64,000 nt of DNA, taken from assembly GCF_000284375.1 (NCBI RefSeq), contig NC_017249.1, positions 6,689,001 through 6,753,000 on the forward strand. The letters run 5' to 3'. Both the position numbers and the translations under genes were made by a program. Below the pieces are notes generated by a model. The model had not been told where the DNA came from, searched no databases, and saw nothing but the letters and a program-made list of their open reading frames with translations. Source of the DNA: Bradyrhizobium japonicum USDA 6. GTDB taxonomy: Bacteria; Pseudomonadota; Alphaproteobacteria; Rhizobiales; Xanthobacteraceae. This document shows positions 41,896-52,399 of the stretch, one piece after another; within the stretch, counting starts at the first letter, position 1, and each line of letters starts with the position of its first letter.

Positions 41896-41921
41896 GGGAC
41901 CGGAGCATTGTTCCGGTTCCC
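41896..41921 (-). terminator. Hairpin downstream of glxR
   Basis: GGGACCGGA pairs with TCCGGTTCCC (one bulged base) around a 7-base loop, about 50 bases beyond the glxR stop. It may end the gcl-hyi-glxR transcript; no T tract follows. Confidence 0.4.
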
Positions 41922-41950
41922 CCATGATGAAAGGCACGTCAAATCTGGAG

Positions 41951-41969
41951 ACTGTTACCGGGTAACAGT
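41951..41969. promoter_or_regulatory. 19-base palindrome ACTGTTACC-G-GGTAACAGT
   Basis: Perfect 9-base arms around a single base, ending one base before the glxR stop codon and 96 bases upstream of the DUF1236 start. The centre is too short for an RNA loop, so a dimeric repressor operator is more likely. Its protein is unknown. Confidence 0.5.
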
Positions 41970-42857
41970 TCAGGTCGTGGCGATCTCGTGGCCCGCCATC
42001 AGTTCCAGTGCGCGCACCATCGCGGAATGATCCCAGGCCTTGCCGCCATGCGCCGCGCAGGACGAGAACAATTGCTGCGCCACCGCCGTGCTCGGCAGCG
42101 ACAGGCCGAGCGCGCGCGCACCTTCCAACGCGAGGTTGAGATCCTTCTGGTGCAGCTCGATGCGGAAACCGGGCTCGAAATTGCGCTTCACCATACGCTC
42201 GCCGTGCACTTCGAGAATCCGTGACGAGGCAAAGCCGCCCATCAGCGCCTTGCGTACCAGCGCAGGGTTTGCACCGGCTTTCGATGCGAACAGCAGCGCT
42301 TCGCTCACCGCCTCGATCGTCAGCGCGACGATGATCTGGTTGGCCACCTTCGTCGTCTGGCCATCGCCATTGGCGCCGACATGCGTGACGTTCTTGCCCA
42401 TCTTGTCGAAGATCGGCTTCATGGTGCCAAAGGCCCGCTCCGGGCCGCCGACCATGATGGTGAGGGTCGCGGCCTTTGCCCCGACCTCGCCGCCCGACAC
42501 CGGCGCGTCGAGATAGTCCGCCCCCAGCGCCTCGATCTTCTTCGCAAACTCCTTGGTCGCCAGCGGCGAGATCGAGCTCATGTCGACGACGATCTTGCCT
42601 TTGGAAATGCCGCTCGCGACACCGTCCTTACCGAACAGCACCGCCTCCACATGCGGGGTGTCGGGCACCATGATGATGACCGCATCCGCCTCCTCCGCGA
42701 CCTCCTTGGCCGACTTGCAGGCGATGCCGCCCGCCGCGATCAGCTCGGACGACACGGGCGCAACGTCGTGGAGCAGCACGCGATGGCCCGCGGCCAGAAG
42801 GTGGCCGGCCATCGGCCGTCCCATGGTGCCAAGTCCGATGAAGCCGATGTCGATCAT
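41970..42857 (-). CDS. glxR: 2-hydroxy-3-oxopropionate (tartronate semialdehyde) reductase
   Basis: A 295-residue beta-hydroxyacid dehydrogenase reducing tartronate semialdehyde to D-glycerate with NAD(P)H. The N-terminal fold is IGFIGLGTMGRPMAGHLLAAGH (residues 4-25), the substrate motif DAPVSGGEVGAKAATLTIMVGG lies near residue 117, and the catalytic lysine is in GQTTKVANQ near 170. It is third in the gcl-hyi-glxR operon (12-base gap), which assigns it to glyoxylate assimilation rather than another hydroxyacid pathway. Confidence 0.93.
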   Translation of the reverse strand: MIDIGFIGLGTMGRPMAGHLLAAGHRVLLHDVAPVSSELIAAGGIACKSAKEVAEEADAVIIMVPDTPHVEAVLFGKDGVASGISKGKIVVDMSSISPLATKEFAKKIEALGADYLDAPVSGGEVGAKAATLTIMVGGPERAFGTMKPIFDKMGKNVTHVGANGDGQTTKVANQIIVALTIEAVSEALLFASKAGANPALVRKALMGGFASSRILEVHGERMVKRNFEPGFRIELHQKDLNLALEGARALGLSLPSTAVAQQLFSSCAAHGGKAWDHSAMVRALELMAGHEIATT

Positions 42858-42869
42858 GTCTACGTTTCC

Positions 42870-43655
42870 TCAGGTCTCAAATGTCTGCGCGGCGTGCCAG
42901 GACAGGCCTTCCAGCGTCGTGGTGCGCGGCTTGTATTCGCAGCCGATCCAGCCGCGATAGCCGATCGCGTCGAGGTGGCGGAACAGGAAGGGGTAGTTGA
43001 TCTCGCCGGTGCCGGGCTCATGGCGGCCCGGATTGTCGGCGAGTTGGATGTGCGCGATCTGCGGCAGATATTCCTGCATGGTGCGGGCGAGATCGCCCTC
43101 CATGATCTGCATATGATAGATGTCGTACTGGACGAACAAATTGTTCGACCGCACCTCGGAGATCAGCTGCACCGCCTGCTCGGTGCCGTTGAGAAAGAAG
43201 CCGGGAATGTCGAGCGTGTTGATCGGCTCGACCAGGAGCTTGATGTTCTCGCGCGCCAGCGTCGAGGCGGCAAAGCGAAGGTTGCCAACCAGCGTTTCGT
43301 TGAGCTCGCGCGGGTCGGCGTCGGCAGGCGCGATGCCGACGAGGCAATTGAGCTGCTCGCAATCGAGCGCCTTGGCGTAGTCGATGGCACGGAACACACC
43401 GTCGCGAAATTCACTGACGCGATCGGGCAGGATCGCGATGCCGCGCTCGCCCGCCGCCCAATTGCCCGCTGGAAGATTGTGCAGCACCTGCGTCAGCCCG
43501 TGAGCCTCGAGCTGCTCGCGCAGCAGCGCCTTGTCGAAATCGTAGGGGAAGAGATACTCGACCCCGGAGAACCCCGCTGCTTTCGCCGCGGCGAAGCGGT
43601 CGGGAAACGGCATCTCGTTGAAGAGCATGGTGAGGTTGGCGGCAAATTTCGGCAT
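42870..43655 (-). CDS. hyi: Hydroxypyruvate isomerase
   Basis: A 261-residue TIM-barrel protein of the xylose isomerase-like superfamily. It begins MPKFAANLTMLFNEMPFPDRFAAAKAAGFSGVEYLFPYD, with LLVEPINTLDIPGFFLNGTEQA near residue 140 and QYDIYHMQIMEGDL near 175, the metal-binding Glu/Asp/His features of Hyi. It interconverts tartronate semialdehyde and hydroxypyruvate. It lies 13 bases downstream of gcl and 12 upstream of glxR, the classic order. Confidence 0.93.
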   Translation of the reverse strand: MPKFAANLTMLFNEMPFPDRFAAAKAAGFSGVEYLFPYDFDKALLREQLEAHGLTQVLHNLPAGNWAAGERGIAILPDRVSEFRDGVFRAIDYAKALDCEQLNCLVGIAPADADPRELNETLVGNLRFAASTLARENIKLLVEPINTLDIPGFFLNGTEQAVQLISEVRSNNLFVQYDIYHMQIMEGDLARTMQEYLPQIAHIQLADNPGRHEPGTGEINYPFLFRHLDAIGYRGWIGCEYKPRTTTLEGLSWHAAQTFET

Positions 43656-43668
43656 GATGCTGTTCCCC

Positions 43669-45459
43669 CTATTCCGCCGGCTGCAGCACGCCCGGCCGCG
43701 CGGTCGAGACCTCGTCGAGCGGCAGATCCAGCACCTCCTCGAACTCGACGATGTTGTCGATCTCCGTGCCCATCGCGATGTTGGTGACGCGTTCGAGAAT
43801 GAACTCGACCACGACGGGCACGCGGTGCTTCGCCATCAATTCACGCGCGGTCGCAAACGCGGCCTGCGTATCCTTGGGATCGGTGACGCGGATCGCCTTG
43901 CAGCCCAGGCCTTCGGCGACCGCGACATGGTCGACGCCGTAGCCACCGAGCTCCGGTGCGTTGACGTTCTCGAAGGAGAGCTGGACGTGGTAATCCATAT
44001 CGAAGCCGCGCTGGGCCTGGCGGATCAGGCCGAGATAGGAATTGTTCACGACGACGTGGATGTAGGGCAGATTGAACTGCGCGCCGACCGCGAGCTCCTC
44101 GATCAGGAACTGGAAGTCGTAATCGCCGGATAGCGCGACGATCTCGCGATCCGGGCATGCCGCACGCACTCCGAGCGCGGCAGGCAGCGTCCAGCCGAGC
44201 GGGCCGGCTTGCCCGGCATTGATCCAGTTGCGCGGCTTGTAGACGCCCAGGAACTGCGCGCCGGCGATCTGCGACAAGCCGATCACGGTGACATAGGTGG
44301 TGTCGCGGCCGAACGCCTTGTTCATCTCTTCATAGACGCGCTGCGGCTTGATCGGGACGTTGTCGAAATGGCTCTTGCGCAGCATCGTCTTCTTGCGATC
44401 GCGGCAGGCCGCGGGCCACGCCTGGCGCTCGCGCAACCTGCCTGACCGCCGCCACTCCCTGGCGACGGTGACGAAGAGCTCGAGCGCGGCCTTGGCGTCC
44501 GAGACGATGCCGAGATCGGGATTGAACACGCGCCCGATCTGGGTCGGCTCGATGTCGACATGCACGAAGGTGCGGCCCTTGGTGTAGGTCTCGACCGAGC
44601 CGGTGTGACGGTTGGCCCAGCGGTTGCCGATGCCGAGCACGAAGTCGGATTCCAGCATGGTCGCATTGCCATAGCGGTGGCTGGTCTGAAGGCCGACCAT
44701 GCCGGCCATCAGCACGTGGTCGTCGGGGATCGCGCCCCACCCCATCAGCGTTGGCACGACCGGCACGTTGGCAATCTCGGCGAATTCCACCAGCAGGTCC
44801 GAGGCGTCGGCGTTGATGATACCGCCACCGGCGACGATCAGCGGCCGCTCGGCGGCATTGAGCATCTCCAGCGCCTTCTCGACCTGCTTGCGCGTCGCGG
44901 TGGGCTTGTAGACCGACAGCGGCTCATAGGTCTCGTCGTCGAACTCGATCTCGGCCAGCTGCACGTCGAGCGGCATGTCGATCAGCACCGAACCCGGCCG
45001 GCCCGAGCGCATGATGTGAAAGGCCTGGCTGAACACACGCGGCACCAGCGCCGGCTCGCGCACGGTCACAGCCCATTTGGTCACGGGCTTTGCGATCGAC
45101 TCGATATCGACGGCCTGGAAGTCTTCCTTGTAGAGCCGCGCGCGCGGCGCCTGACCGGTGATGCAGAGGATCGGAATGGAATCGGCGATCGCCGAATAGA
45201 GCCCGGTGATCATGTCGGTGCCGGCCGGCCCCGACGTGCCGATGCAGACGCCGATATTGCCGGCCTTCGCCCGCGTATAGCCCTCGGCCATATGCGAGGC
45301 GCCCTCGACATGGCGCGCGAGAATGTGGCGGATCGACCCGCGCTTCTTCAGCGCCGAGTACAGCGGATTGATCGCGGCCCCGGGAACGCCGAAGGCAGTC
45401 GAGATGCCCTCTTTCTCCAGAATTCGCACGGCAGCATCGACGGCTCGCATCTTCGCCAT
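43669..45459 (-). CDS. gcl: Glyoxylate carboligase
   Basis: A 596-residue ThDP enzyme that joins two glyoxylates to tartronate semialdehyde and CO2. It has the hallmark loss of the catalytic glutamate: where most ThDP enzymes have RHEQGA, this has RH-V51-EGA, the same valine and number as E. coli Gcl. The ThDP motif is [33 protein letters not shown]. The ATG at 45459 gives the canonical start [11 protein letters not shown]; a longer frame is unlikely. It heads the gcl-hyi-glxR operon. A CGATCTC-AAC-GAGATCG palindrome lies 55 bases upstream. Confidence 0.96.
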   Translation of the reverse strand: MAKMRAVDAAVRILEKEGISTAFGVPGAAINPLYSALKKRGSIRHILARHVEGASHMAEGYTRAKAGNIGVCIGTSGPAGTDMITGLYSAIADSIPILCITGQAPRARLYKEDFQAVDIESIAKPVTKWAVTVREPALVPRVFSQAFHIMRSGRPGSVLIDMPLDVQLAEIEFDDETYEPLSVYKPTATRKQVEKALEMLNAAERPLIVAGGGIINADASDLLVEFAEIANVPVVPTLMGWGAIPDDHVLMAGMVGLQTSHRYGNATMLESDFVLGIGNRWANRHTGSVETYTKGRTFVHVDIEPTQIGRVFNPDLGIVSDAKAALELFVTVAREWRRSGRLRERQAWPAACRDRKKTMLRKSHFDNVPIKPQRVYEEMNKAFGRDTTYVTVIGLSQIAGAQFLGVYKPRNWINAGQAGPLGWTLPAALGVRAACPDREIVALSGDYDFQFLIEELAVGAQFNLPYIHVVVNNSYLGLIRQAQRGFDMDYHVQLSFENVNAPELGGYGVDHVAVAEGLGCKAIRVTDPKDTQAAFATARELMAKHRVPVVVEFILERVTNIAMGTEIDNIVEFEEVLDLPLDEVSTARPGVLQPAE

Positions 45460-45513
45460 ATCGGACCTCGCTTGAGTTGCGTCAGCGAGTGCGATCATCA
45501 GGCGTGCAAGATG

Positions 45514-45530
45514 CGATCTCAACGAGATCG
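45514..45530. promoter_or_regulatory. Palindrome CGATCTC-N3-GAGATCG upstream of gcl
   Basis: Perfect 7-base arms with a 3-base centre, 55 bases from the gcl ATG. A wider TTTTCC-N16-GGAAAA pair (45537-45564) lies just beyond. Either could be an operator for a glyoxylate or allantoin regulator; no regulator gene is adjacent. Confidence 0.35.
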
Positions 45531-45610
45531 ATTTTATTTTCCACGATGCGGCAACCGCGGAAAAACTGCGGCGGTCTCAAGCGGTTAGATCGACATAGGC
45601 GTGAAAGCCG

Positions 45611-47413
45611 CTACTCGAACAGTGGCGCCAGCTCCATCTGCGGCACCAGCACGAGGCCCTTGTCTGTGATGCGAATTTCCGGAATGACCGATAGCGGAAT
45701 CAAATTGAAGCCCATGTAGGGGATGGTGCAGCCGGCTTCCGCCCATTCCTTCTTCAGCACCTTGACCGCTTCGGCGACCTCGGTGACCCGTTTGTCGGAG
45801 AGCAGGCCGGCGATTGGCAGCGGGACCATCGCCCTCACCTTGCCGTCGGCGACGACGCAAACGCCGCCCTGCTCCGCCTTGATGGCCGATATCGCCGCCT
45901 GCATGTCGCCCTCGTTGGTGCCGGCGACGATGATGTTATGGCTGTCGTGCCCGACGCTGGAGGCGACCGCCCCGCGCTTCAGGCCGAAATCCTTCAGCAG
46001 GCCGTAAGCGACATTGCCGGCCGACTTGCCGTGGCGCTCGACCACCGTGACGAAGCACAGGCCGTAGCGCTCAAACAGCGACGGCCAATCCTTGGCCGGC
46101 TCGATCGCGAGCTTCTCATGGATCAGCGTAATGCCCGGCAGCGCGGTCTTGATGGCATTGACGGTACACGCCTTCGCCGGCAGCTCCGGCGTCAGCTTGA
46201 CCTCCTCCGGAAGCTTGACGGTCGCATAGGCCGCCTTCGGATATTGATAGCGTTGCGACAGCGCCTGATCGAGCCGCGGCGTGATCTTGCCATGCTCGAC
46301 CACCAGCTCGCCGCCATACCAGGTGCATTGCGGCTTGAGCTGATCGTCCATCAGTACGAGATCCGCGCGGCGGCCGCCGCCGAGCCCGCCAATATCGCCC
46401 TCCATGCCGAAGCGTGTGGCGCCATGCAGCGAGCCCATCGACCAGGCCTGTTCGGGCGACATGCCGGCCTTTACGGCCTCGCGCACCACCCAGTCGAGAC
46501 CGAACAGCAGAAGATCGTCGGCATCACGGTCGTCGGTGCACACGGCCGTACGTTTGTGCGACGCGCCGAGCTCGGTGATGGTGCGGATCGCCTGCGGCAG
46601 CGAGTGCCAGGGCGTGGTCGGCGGACCGCCGCGCAGGAACACCCAGACGCCGGCGTCGAGCAGATCGTCGGCGATGTCGCGATCGATCGCCTCATGGGTG
46701 TCGGTGACGCCGCTCGCCGCATAGGCTGCGACGAATTCGCGGCCGTAAACGTGTCCGGACACCGGCCGTCCCCGCTTCAAGGCAGCGGCAAGGATGGCAT
46801 GGCTACGCTCGTCACCCATCGTGACAGGCACGAAATCCATCTTCTCGCCGAGCGCGACCGCTTCGGGCCAGCGGTCGAACAGGCCGGCGATCTTGTCCGG
46901 CGTGAGATCGCCGCCCGCGGTCTCCAGTTCCGCCGACGTGGCCGGCACCGTGCTCGGCACCGTCAAAAAGATCGAGAGCGGCGCCTCGCGCGCGTCCTCG
47001 AGCATCGCCTCGACACCGGCGACATCCATGACGTTGCCGATCTCGTGGCTGTCGCAGAAGATCGTGGTGGTGCCGTTGAGGAGCGCAGCCTCGGCATAGG
47101 CGCAGGCCGTCACCATGGAGGATTCGATGTGGATGTGCGGATCGACCAGCCCCGGCGCGATGAGGCCGCCGGCGGCGTCGTAAAGCGGCACTCCGCCCCA
47201 GACCTTCTTCGCCGCCCCGGCCGGCTTCACCGCTGCGACGCGGCCGCCGGTGATCCAGACCTCCCGACCGGGATGGATGCGCTCCGAATAGGTCGAAAGC
47301 AGCCGCGCCCCCGTGACCACGAGATCCGGTGCGACGCGGGCGGAGGCGACATCGGCCAGACGCCGGGTCATCGAATGCAGCGGTGCGACGGCGAAGCGGG
47401 TAAGTCTGGTCAT
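45611..47413 (-). CDS. ade: Adenine deaminase
   Basis: A 600-residue amidohydrolase converting adenine to hypoxanthine and ammonia. Metal-site motifs are H93 and H95 in [32 protein letters not shown] and [10 protein letters not shown]. The C-terminal adenine deaminase domain includes [15 protein letters not shown] and [11 protein letters not shown]. Length and motifs match bacterial Ade rather than the adenosine deaminase-like enzymes. It lies upstream of the gcl operon on the same strand with a 151-base gap. Purine catabolism yields glyoxylate, so adjacency to gcl is metabolically sensible. Confidence 0.94.
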   Translation of the reverse strand: MTRLTRFAVAPLHSMTRRLADVASARVAPDLVVTGARLLSTYSERIHPGREVWITGGRVAAVKPAGAAKKVWGGVPLYDAAGGLIAPGLVDPHIHIESSMVTACAYAEAALLNGTTTIFCDSHEIGNVMDVAGVEAMLEDAREAPLSIFLTVPSTVPATSAELETAGGDLTPDKIAGLFDRWPEAVALGEKMDFVPVTMGDERSHAILAAALKRGRPVSGHVYGREFVAAYAASGVTDTHEAIDRDIADDLLDAGVWVFLRGGPPTTPWHSLPQAIRTITELGASHKRTAVCTDDRDADDLLLFGLDWVVREAVKAGMSPEQAWSMGSLHGATRFGMEGDIGGLGGGRRADLVLMDDQLKPQCTWYGGELVVEHGKITPRLDQALSQRYQYPKAAYATVKLPEEVKLTPELPAKACTVNAIKTALPGITLIHEKLAIEPAKDWPSLFERYGLCFVTVVERHGKSAGNVAYGLLKDFGLKRGAVASSVGHDSHNIIVAGTNEGDMQAAISAIKAEQGGVCVVADGKVRAMVPLPIAGLLSDKRVTEVAEAVKVLKKEWAEAGCTIPYMGFNLIPLSVIPEIRITDKGLVLVPQMELAPLFE

Positions 47414-47497
47414 CGGACCCTCGCGTGGCGTTACGGCCCAGCGATGGTTACGCCCTGCGCTATAGCGGGCAAGCGCAAATATAACGGCAGGCCCTGC

Positions 47498-48298
47498 TTA
47501 CGCCTTGGGCGCCGAACTGCCCGTCGTCCCCACCCTTGCAGGCCTGCGCGGGTTCCGCCTTCTCGGCGGTGCGGCGGCGGCGGGCTTGACCCGAATTCGC
47601 ATCGACCGGCCCTTTGGCTCGTCGATCTCGAACGAATTCGTCTTGCGCACGAGGTCGCTCAGCTTGCGGAACCCGAACGTTCTCGGATCGAAATCCGAGG
47701 CCAGATTGGCGAGCTGCCGGCCGACTTCACCGAGCGCGACCCAGCCGTCCTCGCTCTCCATCTGGGTGATGACCTTCTTGATGATGGGCGTGGCGGCATC
47801 GGGCGGCTGAAGCGACGTCGATCTTGAGGCGGCATCCTGGGTGGTCGCCGGGACGGAGACCAGGTTCTCGGTGTAGACGAACCTTCGGCAGGCCTGCCTG
47901 AAGCTTTCCGGCGTCTTCTGCTCGCCGAACCCGAACACATCGACGCCCTGCTCACGGATGCGGGCGGCCAGACGGGTAAAATCGCTGTCGGACGAGACCA
48001 GGCAAAAGCCGTCGAACCGGCCGCTGTGGAGCAGGTCCATGGCGTCGATGACCAGGGTTATGTCGGAAGCATTCTTTCCCGTCGTATAGGCGAATTGCTG
48101 CTGCGGGATGATGGCGTGTTTGGACAGGATGTCGGCCCAGCCCCTGGACCGTGCATTGGAGAAGTCGCCGTAGATGCGGCGGACGCTGGCTTCGCCAATC
48201 TTGGCAATCTCCTCGAACAGGCCATCCGCAATCTTCGCAGAGGCGTTGTCGGCATCGATCAGAACGGCGAGACGGGGCGAGCGAAGTTCCGACGGCAT
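47498..48298 (-). CDS. NYN-domain nuclease with C-terminal LOTUS/OST-HTH domain
   Basis: A 266-residue protein. Residues about 10-140 are a LabA/DUF88 NYN (PIN-like) domain whose acidic residues lie in VLIDADNAS, ITLVIDAMDLL and LVSSDSDFTRLA. Residues about 172-228 are an OST-HTH/LOTUS domain (IKKVITQMESEDGWVALGEVGRQL, FGFRKLSDLVRKT), which in eukaryotes binds RNA G-quadruplexes and helicases. A basic Pro/Arg tail (PPRRRNPRRPAR) ends it. This fits an RNA-processing nuclease; the target is unknown. It stands alone between ade and tctA. Confidence 0.88.
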   Translation of the reverse strand: MPSELRSPRLAVLIDADNASAKIADGLFEEIAKIGEASVRRIYGDFSNARSRGWADILSKHAIIPQQQFAYTTGKNASDITLVIDAMDLLHSGRFDGFCLVSSDSDFTRLAARIREQGVDVFGFGEQKTPESFRQACRRFVYTENLVSVPATTQDAASRSTSLQPPDAATPIIKKVITQMESEDGWVALGEVGRQLANLASDFDPRTFGFRKLSDLVRKTNSFEIDEPKGRSMRIRVKPAAAAPPRRRNPRRPARVGTTGSSAPKA

Positions 48299-48352
48299 GG
48301 CGTTTCCTCAACGGGCTGGACGCAGCATTAGAGGACGCGCGCGCCGGGACGG

Positions 48353-49852
48353 CTAGTCCTCGTTCGCCTTGAAGCGCCCCATCCCCTTCAGCACGAACGG
48401 GGCCAGCAGCGCAACCAGCGCGATGCCGAGCAGCGTCGCCGAGATCGGGCTCTGGAGCAGCGTTATGGGATCGCCGAGACTGATTGCGAGCGCTCTGCGC
48501 AGCTGGCTCTCGGCGATCGGACCGAGGATCAGGCCGACGACGACGGGCGCGATCGGAAAGTCGAACCGGCGCATCAGGAAACCGAGCACGCCGAAGCCGG
48601 CCAGCATCGACAATTCGACGACCGAGGGCTTTGCGGCGATGGTGCCCATGGTCGCGAACACGAGGATGCCGGCATAGAGCCAGGGCTGCGGGATCGCGAG
48701 CAGCCGCACCCACAGGCCGACCAGCGGCAGATTGAGCACCAGCAACATGCAATTGGCGATGAAGAGACTGGCGATCAGGCCCCACACGAGGTCAGGCCGC
48801 TCGGCAAACAGCAGCGGCCCCGGATTAAGGCCGTACTGCTGGAACCCCGCCAGCATCATCGCGGCCGTCGCCGAGGTCGGCAATCCCAGCGTCAGCAGCG
48901 GCACCAGCGTGCCGGCGGCGGAGGCGTTGTTGGCGGCCTCCGGTCCCGCGACGCCTTCGATCGCGCCTTTGCCGAATTCTTCCGGATGTTTTGTGAGTCG
49001 CTTCTCGGTGGAATAGGACAGGAAGGTCGGGATCTCCGCGCCGCCCGCGGGCAGCGCGCCGATCGGGAAGCCGAACATGGTTCCCCGCAGCCACGGCTTC
49101 CACGAGCGCTTCCAGTCTTCCTTGGTCATCCACAACGAGCCGCGCACCGGCTCGAGCTTCTCCTCGGTGTGGTGGCGGCGCGATGCGACGTAGAGCGCCT
49201 CGCCCACTGCGAACAGGCCGACCGCAAGCGTGGTCACCTCGACGCCGTCGAGCAATTCAGGAACACCGAACGCAAGCCGCGCCTGCCCCGTCAGCTTGTC
49301 GATGCCGACGAGGCCCAGCGTCAGGCCGATGAACAGGCTGGTCAGGCCGCGGATCGGAGAATCGCCGAAGGTCGCCGACACCGTGACGAAGGCGACGCAC
49401 ATCAGCGCGAAGTAGTCCTCGGGACCGAAGCGAACGGCGAAATCGACCAGCCACGGCGCAAGGAACGCCAGCCCGATGGTAGCGATGGTGCCGGCGACGA
49501 AGGAGCCGATCGCGGATGTCGCAAGCGCCGGCCCGCCGCGGCCGGCCTTGGCCATCTTGTTGCCTTCGAGCGCGGTCGCCATCGAGGCGCTCTCGCCGGG
49601 CGTGTTGATCAGGATCGCGGTGGTCGATCCGCCATACATGCCGCCGTAGTAGATGCCGGCGAACATGATCAGCGAGCCGCCGGGGTCGAGCTTGTAGGTC
49701 ACCGGCAGCAGCAGCGCGACCGTCAGGGCCGGGCCGATGCCGGGCAGCACGCCGACGGCCGTGCCGAGGAACACGCCGATCAGCGCATAGAGCAGGTTCA
49801 TCGGCTGGACGGCGACCGCCATGCCGTGGGCCAGCGCCGCAAAGGTGTCCAT
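48353..49852 (-). CDS. tctA: Tripartite tricarboxylate transporter large permease TctA
   Basis: A 499-residue inner-membrane protein with about 11-12 helices. TctA motifs include [33 protein letters not shown] (residues about 23-55), [22 protein letters not shown] near 67, and [34 protein letters not shown] near 320. The start overlaps the tctB stop by one base (TGATG); a GTG one codon earlier is also possible. It forms the main channel of a secondary, binding-protein-dependent carboxylate importer with TctB and TctC. Confidence 0.94.
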   Translation of the reverse strand: MDTFAALAHGMAVAVQPMNLLYALIGVFLGTAVGVLPGIGPALTVALLLPVTYKLDPGGSLIMFAGIYYGGMYGGSTTAILINTPGESASMATALEGNKMAKAGRGGPALATSAIGSFVAGTIATIGLAFLAPWLVDFAVRFGPEDYFALMCVAFVTVSATFGDSPIRGLTSLFIGLTLGLVGIDKLTGQARLAFGVPELLDGVEVTTLAVGLFAVGEALYVASRRHHTEEKLEPVRGSLWMTKEDWKRSWKPWLRGTMFGFPIGALPAGGAEIPTFLSYSTEKRLTKHPEEFGKGAIEGVAGPEAANNASAAGTLVPLLTLGLPTSATAAMMLAGFQQYGLNPGPLLFAERPDLVWGLIASLFIANCMLLVLNLPLVGLWVRLLAIPQPWLYAGILVFATMGTIAAKPSVVELSMLAGFGVLGFLMRRFDFPIAPVVVGLILGPIAESQLRRALAISLGDPITLLQSPISATLLGIALVALLAPFVLKGMGRFKANED

Positions 49853-50334
49853 CACAGCAGTCGCTCCAGCGGGCCGGTCGGAAGGCTCAGCGTCAACAGC
49901 CGGTCGAACGCGAGATAGATGAGGGTCGACATCACGAGGGCGATGATGCTGTCGACGACGATGGCACGGCGCCCAAACGCCGCCGACGTCGTCACGAACA
50001 GCGCCGACGTCGCCAGGATGAAGCCGCCGCCGAAGCCGATGATGGCAATGAGGAGCGCAAGGCCTACCAGGATCAGAACCACCGGCACGGGATCGGCGCT
50101 CTCGCGCGCCGGCAGATTGCCGCGCAGCGCGTCGATGAAATTGCCGATCGCGAGCAGCGCGAGGCCGGTGGCGACCACGACCGGCATTGCCTCCGGTCCC
50201 ATCCCGTACATCGCAGTGGATTGCAGCCCGCGCGCATCCCAGACCAGCACCGCAGCAAGACCTGCGAGCAATACAGCGATGACTATGCCGGCGCGATCGA
50301 CGCGCCGCGGCAGGACGGGATCGCCTGAGGTCAT
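49852..50334 (-). CDS. tctB: Tripartite tricarboxylate transporter small permease TctB
   Basis: A 160-residue membrane protein with four helices: [18 protein letters not shown] near residue 10, [20 protein letters not shown] near 42, [32 protein letters not shown], and a C-terminal segment. The GMGPEAMP loop is typical of TctB. It overlaps tctC by 4 bases (ATGA) and tctA by one base. It is the small membrane partner of TctA. Confidence 0.9.
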   Translation of the reverse strand: MTSGDPVLPRRVDRAGIVIAVLLAGLAAVLVWDARGLQSTAMYGMGPEAMPVVVATGLALLAIGNFIDALRGNLPARESADPVPVVLILVGLALLIAIIGFGGGFILATSALFVTTSAAFGRRAIVVDSIIALVMSTLIYLAFDRLLTLSLPTGPLERLL

Positions 50335-51299
50335 GACTTGACCAGGCCGACCGATTTCAGCACGTCGGTGACGCGCACGGTTTCCTTCTTCAGGAAGTCG
50401 GCGAAGGCGTCGCCGCCGAGATAGGCATCCTCCCAGCCCTTCTGCTTGAGGATTTCCTTCCAGGCGTCCGACTTCACCATCTTCTCGACCGCATCGCTCA
50501 GCGTCTTGCGCTGCTCCGGCGTGATGCCGGGAGGCGCGACCACCGAACGCCAGTTGGCGATCACGAGGTCGATGCCTTGTTCCTTAAAGGTCGGGATGTC
50601 GCTGCCGGCGATGCGCTTCTCCGAGGTCACGCCGATCGCGCGCAGCTTGCCGGACTTGATCTGCCCCTCATACTCGCTCAGCCCCGAAATGCCCGCGGTG
50701 ACCTTGCCGCCGAGGATCGCCGCCAGCGATTCGCCGCCGCCGGAGAACGGGATGTAGTTGATCTTCTTCGCATCGGCGCCGACGGCGCCCGCGAACAGCG
50801 CCGCCATGACATGGTCGACGCCGCCGGCCGAGCCGCCGGCGAAGGTCACCTTGGCGATGTCGGCCTTCACCGCGGCGGCCAGATCCTGCGCGGTCTTGAT
50901 CGGCGAATTCGCCGGCACCACGATCACCTGGATTTCCTCGGTGAGGCGCGCGATCGGCGTCACCTGCTCGAGCGTGACAGGCGACTTGTTCATGGCGAGC
51001 GCGCCCACCATGACGAAGCCGTTGACCATCAGCTGGTTGCCGTCGCCCTTGGCGCCGTTGACGAACTGCGCGATGCCGACGCTGCCGCCGGCGCCGGGAA
51101 CGTTGACGACCTGCACGCTGCGCGCGACGCCCGAAGCGACCAGCGCCTGCTGCATCGAGCGCGCGGTCTGGTCCCAGCCACCGCCCGGGGCCGCCGGCGC
51201 CATCAGCTTGAGCTCGAGCTGCTGGGCCAAGGCGGGCGCGGCCGCTGCAAGGGTCAGCGCGACGGCTGCGCCGACAAGGCGCGCGGGAAATTTGAACAT
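50331..51299 (-). CDS. tctC: Tripartite tricarboxylate transporter binding protein TctC
   Basis: A 322-residue periplasmic binding protein of the Bug/TctC family. Signal peptide [26 protein letters not shown], then [26 protein letters not shown], whose PAAPGGGWD loop is a Bug family ligand-binding motif, and [15 protein letters not shown]. It delivers a carboxylate to TctAB. The nearby oxalate, CoA-ligase and glyoxylate genes make a small dicarboxylate possible, but specificity is not readable. An IclR gene lies 114 bases upstream on the same strand. Confidence 0.92.
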   Translation of the reverse strand: MFKFPARLVGAAVALTLAAAAPALAQQLELKLMAPAAPGGGWDQTARSMQQALVASGVARSVQVVNVPGAGGSVGIAQFVNGAKGDGNQLMVNGFVMVGALAMNKSPVTLEQVTPIARLTEEIQVIVVPANSPIKTAQDLAAAVKADIAKVTFAGGSAGGVDHVMAALFAGAVGADAKKINYIPFSGGGESLAAILGGKVTAGISGLSEYEGQIKSGKLRAIGVTSEKRIAGSDIPTFKEQGIDLVIANWRSVVAPPGITPEQRKTLSDAVEKMVKSDAWKEILKQKGWEDAYLGGDAFADFLKKETVRVTDVLKSVGLVKS

Positions 51300-51355
51300 G
51301 GGGGCATTCTCCAGGGCTCGTGCGGACGTCGTTGATCGGTTGCCGCATTGTGTCG

Positions 51356-51376
51356 TTTGGTCGCATATCAGCCAAA
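51356..51376. promoter_or_regulatory. Inverted repeat TTTGG-N11-CCAAA upstream of tctC
   Basis: Five-base perfect arms, 57 bases upstream of tctC between it and the IclR gene. The size fits IclR-family operators; the short arms make it tentative. Confidence 0.3.
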
Positions 51377-51413
51377 ACGGCCGATGCTGTCCAGCGACAG
51401 GCCCGGTTGCTTG

Positions 51414-52256
51414 TTAGCCAGACTTCGGCATCACCCCGCCGAGCGCGACGGTCAATTCGCCGGCGACTTCGCGCACGATTTGGCCGATTTCCGGCAATCT
51501 GTCGTCGGTCAGGCGGCTGGTCATGCCCGAGACGGAAATCGCCGCGAGCGGCTCGGCGCAGTCGTTGTAGACCACTGCGGCAATACAGCGCAGGCCCATA
51601 CAGGCTTCTTCATCGTCGAGCGCAAAACCCTGCTTGCGGATCTTCTCGAGCTCCTTGAACAGGTCGCCCGGCCGCACGATCGACTTCTCGGTCAGGCGGG
51701 GCATGCCGTGATGGCGGATGACCGCGCCGACGTCCTCGTCCGAATAAGTCGCGAGCACTGCCTTGCCGACGCCTGACGTCACCATGGCGACGCGGCCGCC
51801 GACCTGGGTCAGCGAGCGCATGATCTCGCGGCTCTCCATGCGGGTCAGCACGATGATGAACTCGTCGTCGACGACGGCGAGGTTGGCGGTCTCGCGGGTG
51901 AGATCACGCAGCTTGCGGAGATATGGAATCGCCTGCGTGGAGAAATTACGCCGCCGGGCAAAGCTCGCGCCCACGGTAAAACTGCGCACGCCGACATGCC
52001 ATTTGGATTCGGCGCGGTCGAACTGCACGAAGCGGCGGTTTTCCAGCGTTGCCAGCAGGCGGTGGACGGTGGAGGCCGACAGGCCGGTGCGCACGGCGAG
52101 GTCGCTGAGGCGATAACCCTCGTCGTCTTCGGCCAGCGTTTCGAGGATCGACAGCGCGCGGTCGACGGACTGCACGCCGCCATCGCGCGCGTCGTGGTCG
52201 GCCTCCGATGGCGATCGAGGCTCGAGCGATTTGCGCCGGATCACGTTCTTGCTCAT
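51414..52256 (-). CDS. IclR family transcriptional regulator
   Basis: A 280-residue regulator. The N-terminal winged helix lies at residues about 28-90 (VQSVDRALSILETLAEDDEGYRLSDLAVRTGLSASTVHRLLATLENRRFV), followed by an IclR ligand domain with VGKAVLATYSDEDV and AAVVYNDCAEPLAAISVSGMTSRL. It is transcribed toward tctCBA and probably regulates it in response to the transported acid. The ATG at 52256 was taken; an ATG 7 codons earlier is possible. Confidence 0.9.
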   Translation of the reverse strand: MSKNVIRRKSLEPRSPSEADHDARDGGVQSVDRALSILETLAEDDEGYRLSDLAVRTGLSASTVHRLLATLENRRFVQFDRAESKWHVGVRSFTVGASFARRRNFSTQAIPYLRKLRDLTRETANLAVVDDEFIIVLTRMESREIMRSLTQVGGRVAMVTSGVGKAVLATYSDEDVGAVIRHHGMPRLTEKSIVRPGDLFKELEKIRKQGFALDDEEACMGLRCIAAVVYNDCAEPLAAISVSGMTSRLTDDRLPEIGQIVREVAGELTVALGGVMPKSG

Positions 52257-52278
52257 CGCGACCTGCCGCTTGTGCATC

Positions 52279-52385
52279 CGTCATTCCGGGATGGTGCGCC
52301 GGGACTGCGCGCAGCGCGGACCTGGCGTACCAGACCCGGAATCTCGAGATCCCGGGTTCGATGCTTCGCATCGCCCCGGGATGAC
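52279..52385. repeat. Dispersed palindromic repeat of CGTCATTCCGGG type
   Basis: Begins CGTCATTCCGGGATGGTGCG and ends ATCGCCCCGGGATGAC, with internal GATCCCGGGT complementary parts. It is the same general class as the element at 11552 and lies between the IclR and CoA-ligase genes. Confidence 0.7.
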
Positions 52386-52399
52386 AGGAGAGGTTACGC

